Origin: an uncultured Prevotella sp.
GTDB taxonomy: Bacteria > Bacteroidota > Bacteroidia > Bacteroidales > Bacteroidaceae
DNA: 9,124 bases
Reading direction: 5' to 3'
Assembly: GCA_937880835.1 (NCBI GenBank)
Contig: CALGRN010000288.1
Span: 1-9,124, forward strand
Part shown: positions 5,153 through 9,124 of the stretch, piece after piece
Position numbering within the stretch: the stretch's first letter is position 1
Layout of the letters: each line of letters starts with the position of its first letter
Position numbers and translations under genes: made by a program
The notes under the pieces: model-generated
Databases searched by the model: none
Told to the model about the DNA's origin: nothing
What the model saw: only the letters and a program-made list of their open reading frames with translations

Positions 5153-7342
5153 TTATTTTATTATCACCTTCTTGCCGTTGATGATGTAGATACCCTTTTG
5201 GAGATTATCTTCAGACACTCTCTGTCCGTTCAGGTTGTAAATACCTTCCACGACAGTTTCTGTGTTTGCCTTTATGTCTTCTATGCCGTTAGTTCCTGTC
5301 ATGCGATAGATTTGAACTTTCGACGGAGCTCCTTCTATTAAATCGAAATAATATCCGTTTGTATCGTAGTTGATATTATTGTTCTTGTAAGTGCTTCCAA
5401 AGGTTATAGTAGCATCACCGTTTGTTATGTTTATTGTAGCTTGGCTGTTTTTGGTTATTGAGTTCAGTTTTCCCAATCCTGATTTTTTGCTAGCCAAGTA
5501 TGCATTTTCAGCAGTTTTGAAAGAATACTTTCCGTTTGCGTATGTAAGGTAGAAAATTTCTACATTTGCATCCGGATTTACGGTTTGGTTGTCGTTCACT
5601 CTTATTGTTGATACCATTACCTTTCCGTTAATATCTTTTGTCGTCATTCCAAGTTTTGCTTCTTCGTTTACGAATATGATAGAGTCGCCTTCTTTCAAGC
5701 TGTTCACATCAGACACCTTTTCAAATGTTTTTGCCGTTTGTATCTGATAGTTATCTGCCAGATTCTTATCTCTGAAATTGAAACTTATAGTACCGTCTCC
5801 GTGTTCTATAACTTTGTATATTTCTTTGTTTGGCAATGTTCCGCCGAAGTATAGCTTATATCTTGCTTCTTCTATGTTGTTCACACCGTTTCCAAAGAAG
5901 TGGTTCTGGCTGACAGTATATTTTATCTGGCTGTTGTCGGCAGTTATTATGTGCGCACGTTTTTTGTTTTTGATATTATTCAGCGTGTTGTACTGCCACT
6001 GAGTTTTTTCGTAACTGAAATGAGTCATCATAAGTCCGCTTCCGTAAGAATTCGGATACCAAGTGCCCGGCTGTCTGTTTTCAAATATGAAATATTCTCG
6101 GTTGTTGTATGGGTTGCGTACCATCACAGCCGGAACTCCGTCTTTTTTGTTAATGTCATCAAGTGTTATGATTTTCGCTTCATCGTTTATTTCCGGTATT
6201 TCGAGCCATCCCAGATAGCTGCGCTCGTATGCCATCATTCCCATAGGTGCGTTTCCGTTCAAGATGTTGCATCCTTGTTCCATGATAGACCAATCTCCGA
6301 AAGCATAATCTTCGCTGTAACTGTAATCTGTGGGGTAGAAGTCGGGCAGTCCGAGTGCATGGCTGAATTCGTGGCAGAATACTCCTATACCTGCAATTTT
6401 GCCTGTTCCTTGTGATATTTCGTTTCCTACGAAATACGATTTGAAGTGGAAGCCTTCAATGTCTGCTTCAAAATCAAGTTCGTGCGGCCATATTGCTTCT
6501 GCCGGTGCATTGTATTCTGCTTCTCCCGGTCCTGCGTACAGCACTGTGATATTAGGAATAGAACCGTCAACAACAAACTGACTGAAATCCGTTCCTTCTG
6601 CTTTTACCAATCTGATAGCTTCGATAATCATATCTTTTGCTCTTACATCTCTGCCGGCTTGTCCGCCTGCGTTAGCTCCGTAATAAGCCCGCTCTCTTGA
6701 AAGTTTCACTCGTCCCACAATGTGAAATGTCGGTTCGAATGCTCCGTGACTTTGAGCTATAAAATAATCTTTCACCGATCCTACTGTGTTGGGTTCGTCG
6801 TGATAGCCCGGCTCATTGAAATAACGGTCGTATTTCTCTTTTGTTGAAGTTTCTTGCAGGTCTAAGTTTGCATAAGAAACGAGTATTACCGGAATTTTCA
6901 CTTTTCCTATACTCTTCACCGAACCCATTGCACTTGTGCCTTTTTTACCTAATCCGTCTGCGGTAGAAGCATATATGACTTTGTGCGGCGTGTGTCTTTT
7001 TGCAAGCTTTGTGACAGCAGGAGTCATGTGATTTATGTCAAGTCTTGAAACAAATTCTATTTCTGCTTGATTCCTGCTTTCAGGGTCGTGAGCTATAACA
7101 TTGCTCGGAACGAGCTCTCCATTAACCAAATTTGCATAGCAAAGATCGCCTGTTGCATTAGAGTATAATACTTTTCCGTCGAGTGTAGTGTAGTAAGCAC
7201 AGTATTGGTCTCCATGTTTATACACTTGTACCGTAGTACCGTCACTCTGCTTCATGGGTGCGGCAATTCTGAGCGGTCTTATCGCCCAAGTGCTCCATGC
7301 CATTGCGAACATGGCGCATGTCAGTAATAATAATCTTCTCAT
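5153..7342 (-). CDS. Secreted M6-family metalloprotease with C-terminal tail
   Basis: 729 residues, the length expected for Bacteroidetes M6 (immune-inhibitor-A-like) proteases. Order: signal peptide (about 1-20, ending STWA); a propeptide-like region (about 21-147, with QYCAYYTTLDGKVLYSN); catalytic domain (about 148-390). Its zinc site is HEFSHALGLPD (324-334, encoded at 6341-6373), followed by WSIM (351-354), a likely Met-turn. A beta-rich part follows to about 525, then an accessory domain (about 537-680, opening FEKVSDVNSLKEGDSIIFVN), and the tail at 686-729 (GIEDI ... GIYNLNGQRV ... QKGIYIINGKKVIIK). All catalytic residues I can check are present, so it should be active outside the cell against proteins; the target is unknown. 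The start is supported by the signal peptide and by a promoter about 38 bp upstream. It is monocistronic by its own terminator. The tail suggests export by type IX secretion or a related route, which is inferred. Confidence 0.93.
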   Translation of the reverse strand: MRRLLLLTCAMFAMAWSTWAIRPLRIAAPMKQSDGTTVQVYKHGDQYCAYYTTLDGKVLYSNATGDLCYANLVNGELVPSNVIAHDPESRNQAEIEFVSRLDINHMTPAVTKLAKRHTPHKVIYASTADGLGKKGTSAMGSVKSIGKVKIPVILVSYANLDLQETSTKEKYDRYFNEPGYHDEPNTVGSVKDYFIAQSHGAFEPTFHIVGRVKLSRERAYYGANAGGQAGRDVRAKDMIIEAIRLVKAEGTDFSQFVVDGSIPNITVLYAGPGEAEYNAPAEAIWPHELDFEADIEGFHFKSYFVGNEISQGTGKIAGIGVFCHEFSHALGLPDFYPTDYSYSEDYAFGDWSIMEQGCNILNGNAPMGMMAYERSYLGWLEIPEINDEAKIITLDDINKKDGVPAVMVRNPYNNREYFIFENRQPGTWYPNSYGSGLMMTHFSYEKTQWQYNTLNNIKNKKRAHIITADNSQIKYTVSQNHFFGNGVNNIEEARYKLYFGGTLPNKEIYKVIEHGDGTISFNFRDKNLADNYQIQTAKTFEKVSDVNSLKEGDSIIFVNEEAKLGMTTKDINGKVMVSTIRVNDNQTVNPDANVEIFYLTYANGKYSFKTAENAYLASKKSGLGKLNSITKNSQATINITNGDATITFGSTYKNNNINYDTNGYYFDLIEGAPSKVQIYRMTGTNGIEDIKANTETVVEGIYNLNGQRVSEDNLQKGIYIINGKKVIIK

Positions 7343-7379
7343 TATTGAAATGTTTTAAATGTTATGTTATATTGATTTG

Positions 7380-7410
7380 CAAAGTTATGAAAATTATTGT
7401 TTTTCACAAA
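7380..7410 (-). promoter_or_regulatory. Bacteroidetes-type promoter of the M6 gene
   Basis: The minus strand carries TTTG (7407-7410), a 19-bp spacer, then TAACTTTG (7380-7387). Both boxes and the spacing match the Bacteroidetes sigma-ABfr consensus (TTTG, 19-21 bp, TAnnTTTG). Transcription would start near 7373, giving a leader of about 30 nt without a Shine-Dalgarno site. Confidence 0.7.
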
Positions 7411-7565
7411 CGAAATGTTTTATTATAATGTTAATAGTTGTTTTATTCTTGTAATATACCGTATTGCATTTGGATTGAAAGGCGTTCGAGCACTAAAAAG
7501 TGTAAAAGAATTTGTTTGCTCGATAATTAATCGAAATCTTTTGCCCGTTTGTGAATATTAATTAT
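7411..7565. other. Divergent intergenic region between M6 gene and purB
   Basis: AT-rich spacer without a gene. It holds two small inverted repeats, CACT-AAAA-AGTG (7491-7502) and TCGAT-AATTA-ATCGA (7520-7534), upstream of the purB promoter candidate. They could be operator sites but are too short to claim. Confidence 0.35.
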
Positions 7566-7573
7566 TAATTTTG
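7566..7573 (+). promoter_or_regulatory. Candidate -7 element for purB
   Basis: TAATTTTG matches TAnnTTTG exactly and ends 21 bp before the ATG. The nearest TTTG boxes are 22 bp (7540-7543) or 14 bp (7548-7551) upstream, neither ideal. The predicted leader would be only about 15 nt. Confidence 0.45.
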
Positions 7574-7594
7574 CATGTTATTATAGTATTTGTT

Positions 7595-9124
7595 ATGAAT
7601 TTGAACATTCTTACTGCCGTATCTCCGATAGACGGTCGTTACAGAGGCAAAACGGAGAACCTTGCAGCATTTTTTTCAGAATACGCCCTGATAAAATATC
7701 GTGTGCGTGTGGAGATAGAATATTTTATAGCACTTTGCGAACTTCCTCTGCCACAGTTGGAAAACTTCGATAATGTGCTGTTCGACAGATTGAGAGACAT
7801 TTACAGAAACTTTCGTGAGGAAGATGCACAGCGTGTCAAGGACATTGAGAAAGTGACAAACCATGATGTAAAAGCTGTTGAGTATTTCATAAAAGAAAAA
7901 TTCGACAGTATAGGCGTACCCGAAACATACAAGGAGTTTGTGCATTTCGGGCTTACATCGCAGGATATAAACAACACGAGCGTGCCACTCTCTTTGAAAG
8001 AAGCACTTGAAGATGTGTTCTATCCCATGATAAACGAGCTTATATTGCAGCTTCAAGAATATGCCGAAGAGTGGAAAAATGTGTCAATGCTTGCAAAGAC
8101 TCATGGTCAGCCGGCATCGCCGACACGTCTGGGTAAAGAGATAATGGTATTCGTTTACAGGCTTACCGAACAACTCAATTCGCTGAAATCATGCAAGATG
8201 ACGGCAAAGTTCGGAGGTGCTACCGGCAACTATAATGCCCACAATGTGGCATATCCGCAATACGACTGGAAAGATTTCGGCAATCGTTTTGTTGCGGAAC
8301 GGCTTGGATTAGAACGCGAACAATATACCACTCAGATAAGTAATTACGATTGCATGGGAGCTGTTTTCGATGCTTTAAGACGCATAAATACCATCATAGT
8401 GGATTTAGACCGAGATTTCTGGATGTATATATCTATGGATTATTTCAAACAGAAAATAAAGGCAGGAGAGGTTGGTTCAAGCGCAATGCCGCATAAAGTG
8501 AACCCGATAGATTTTGAGAATAGCGAGGGAAATATGGATATCTCGAATGCAATATTGCAGTTCCTGTCCCGAAAACTGCCTGTAAGCAGACTGCAAAGAG
8601 ACCTTACCGACAGCACCGTTTTGCGCAATATAGGAGTACCATTGGGGCACAGTCTGATAGCAATGCAAAGCACACTTAAAGGTTTGAGGAAACTTATCCT
8701 GAATGAGGAAAAACTGAAAGAAGACCTTGATAACACATGGGCTGTCGTTGCAGAAGCAATACAAACTATACTGAGACGTGAGGCTTACCCTAACCCGTAT
8801 GAGGCTTTGAAAGCACTTACACGCACCAATGAAAAGATGACAGAGCAGAAAGGTGATCCTGAAATCGTACCGTTTTCCTTTATGAACGATGAACTTGAAT
8901 GCGATCAGATCAGCTGCTGGCTGACATATACAAATGAAACGACTCATGATGTAATCAGAAAAAACTTTCATCGTTCCGCACTTTTCGGAGGACAGATTGA
9001 AGGTGTAGGCCCAAGATACTGTCCATCAATAGAGGACAAGGTTAATCGCTTTGCAGACAGAAAAAGACATCAGCTTTTCATTGAGCCTATGGGACTTGAT
9101 ACTGACGAATATTATCTTCAGGGT
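7595..9124 (+). CDS. purB: Adenylosuccinate lyase PurB, C-terminus replaced in frame by MnmG sequence
   Basis: 510 codons open to the window end. Codons 1 to about 418 are PurB, the cytoplasmic lyase that releases fumarate from SAICAR and from adenylosuccinate in purine synthesis. Visible marks are the start NILTAVSPIDGRYRG, TSQD (121-124), KTHGQPASPTRLGKE with His170 (matching catalytic His171 of E. coli PurB), and the signature loop SSAMPHKVNP with catalytic Ser295. The PurB part ends at EALKALTRTNEKMTEQ. A normal Bacteroidetes PurB of about 448 residues would go on for some 30 more residues. Instead the frame continues as the middle of MnmG. The ATG at 7595 gives the usual PurB N-terminus and follows a candidate promoter. 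The PurB fold is nearly complete, but as written the protein is not a normal PurB. An assembly chimera is the likeliest cause. Confidence 0.9.
   Translation, partial: MNLNILTAVSPIDGRYRGKTENLAAFFSEYALIKYRVRVEIEYFIALCELPLPQLENFDNVLFDRLRDIYRNFREEDAQRVKDIEKVTNHDVKAVEYFIKEKFDSIGVPETYKEFVHFGLTSQDINNTSVPLSLKEALEDVFYPMINELILQLQEYAEEWKNVSMLAKTHGQPASPTRLGKEIMVFVYRLTEQLNSLKSCKMTAKFGGATGNYNAHNVAYPQYDWKDFGNRFVAERLGLEREQYTTQISNYDCMGAVFDALRRINTIIVDLDRDFWMYISMDYFKQKIKAGEVGSSAMPHKVNPIDFENSEGNMDISNAILQFLSRKLPVSRLQRDLTDSTVLRNIGVPLGHSLIAMQSTLKGLRKLILNEEKLKEDLDNTWAVVAEAIQTILRREAYPNPYEALKALTRTNEKMTEQKGDPEIVPFSFMNDELECDQISCWLTYTNETTHDVIRKNFHRSALFGGQIEGVGPRYCPSIEDKVNRFADRKRHQLFIEPMGLDTDEYYLQG
8834..9124 (+). other. 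mnmG: MnmG (GidA) internal fragment fused in frame to purB
   Basis: From the shared KMTEQ codons (8834-8848) onward the frame encodes KGDPEIVPFSFMND, CWLTYTNETTHDVIRKNFHR and GPRYCPSIEDKVNRF (9008-9052), an exact match to the GidA signature with its conserved Cys. It continues RHQLFIEPMGLDT to the window edge. MnmG is the FAD-dependent subunit that, with MnmE, modifies U34 of certain tRNAs. The first 200 or so residues, including the FAD-binding GxGxxG region, are absent and cannot be upstream, because purB is there. The fragment therefore cannot make a working MnmG by itself. Confidence 0.88.

Noticed and set aside
5778..6700. Plus-strand open frames opposite the M6 protease
   Set aside because: The minus-strand frame carries the HExxH zinc site, signal peptide and tail; the opposite frames show no features of their own.
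7676..8971. Several minus-strand open frames opposite purB
   Set aside because: They lie opposite a clear, conserved PurB/MnmG reading frame and encode low-quality, family-less sequence.
7595..9124. A true bifunctional PurB-MnmG enzyme
   Set aside because: The PurB C-terminus and the MnmG FAD-binding N-terminal part are both missing, so neither half is complete, and the joint sits on a short shared motif near the window end.

Overview
The window looks like a piece of a Bacteroidales genome, Prevotella-like or a close relative. The evidence is an AT-rich sequence, weak or absent Shine-Dalgarno sites, promoters of the Bacteroidetes type (TTTG about 19 bp before TAnnTTTG), protein families of SusC/SusD-type loci, and secreted proteins with the short C-terminal tail (GIYNLNGQRV ... 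KGIYIINGKKV) common in Prevotella. It may be a metagenomic contig, because its right end appears chimeric.

Layout. 1-767 (+) is the 3' part of a Bacteroidetes zinc metallopeptidase of the Peptidase_Mx1 type, followed 24 bp later by a DUF4302-type lipoprotein (792-2147, +). This pair normally sits downstream of a SusC/SusD-like outer-membrane transporter pair, which would lie to the left of the window. After a stem-loop (2161-2189) comes an unrecognised secreted beta-rich protein (2239-3390, +) with a strong terminator (3418-3457). 3458-3980 is a gene-free convergent spacer. It carries three 26-bp REP-like palindromes with a GTAG head, one of them inverted and with compensatory stem changes. 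Two minus-strand genes follow, each with its own terminator: a small secreted protein of unknown function (4080-4820) and a secreted M6-family metalloprotease (5153-7342). Between them, at 4987-5071, is an array of three direct 22-bp repeats plus one inverted copy. The M6 gene has a near-ideal Bacteroidetes promoter (7380-7410).

Divergent from it is purB (adenylosuccinate lyase, from 7595, +). Its reading frame is normal up to about codon 418, then passes in frame into the middle of MnmG (GidA) and runs off the window end. The switch falls where both proteins plausibly share the residues KMTEQ. Both halves are incomplete, so this is most likely an assembly chimera or a recombination scar, not a working fusion.

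Functionally the left two-thirds is an envelope and secretion neighbourhood: two proteases, one surface lipoprotein and two unknown exported proteins. Three of the exported products share one C-terminal tail and may share an export or anchoring route. purB is an unrelated housekeeping gene. I saw no clear new defence or mobile system. The best leads are the REP cluster, the 22-bp array and the purB/mnmG junction.
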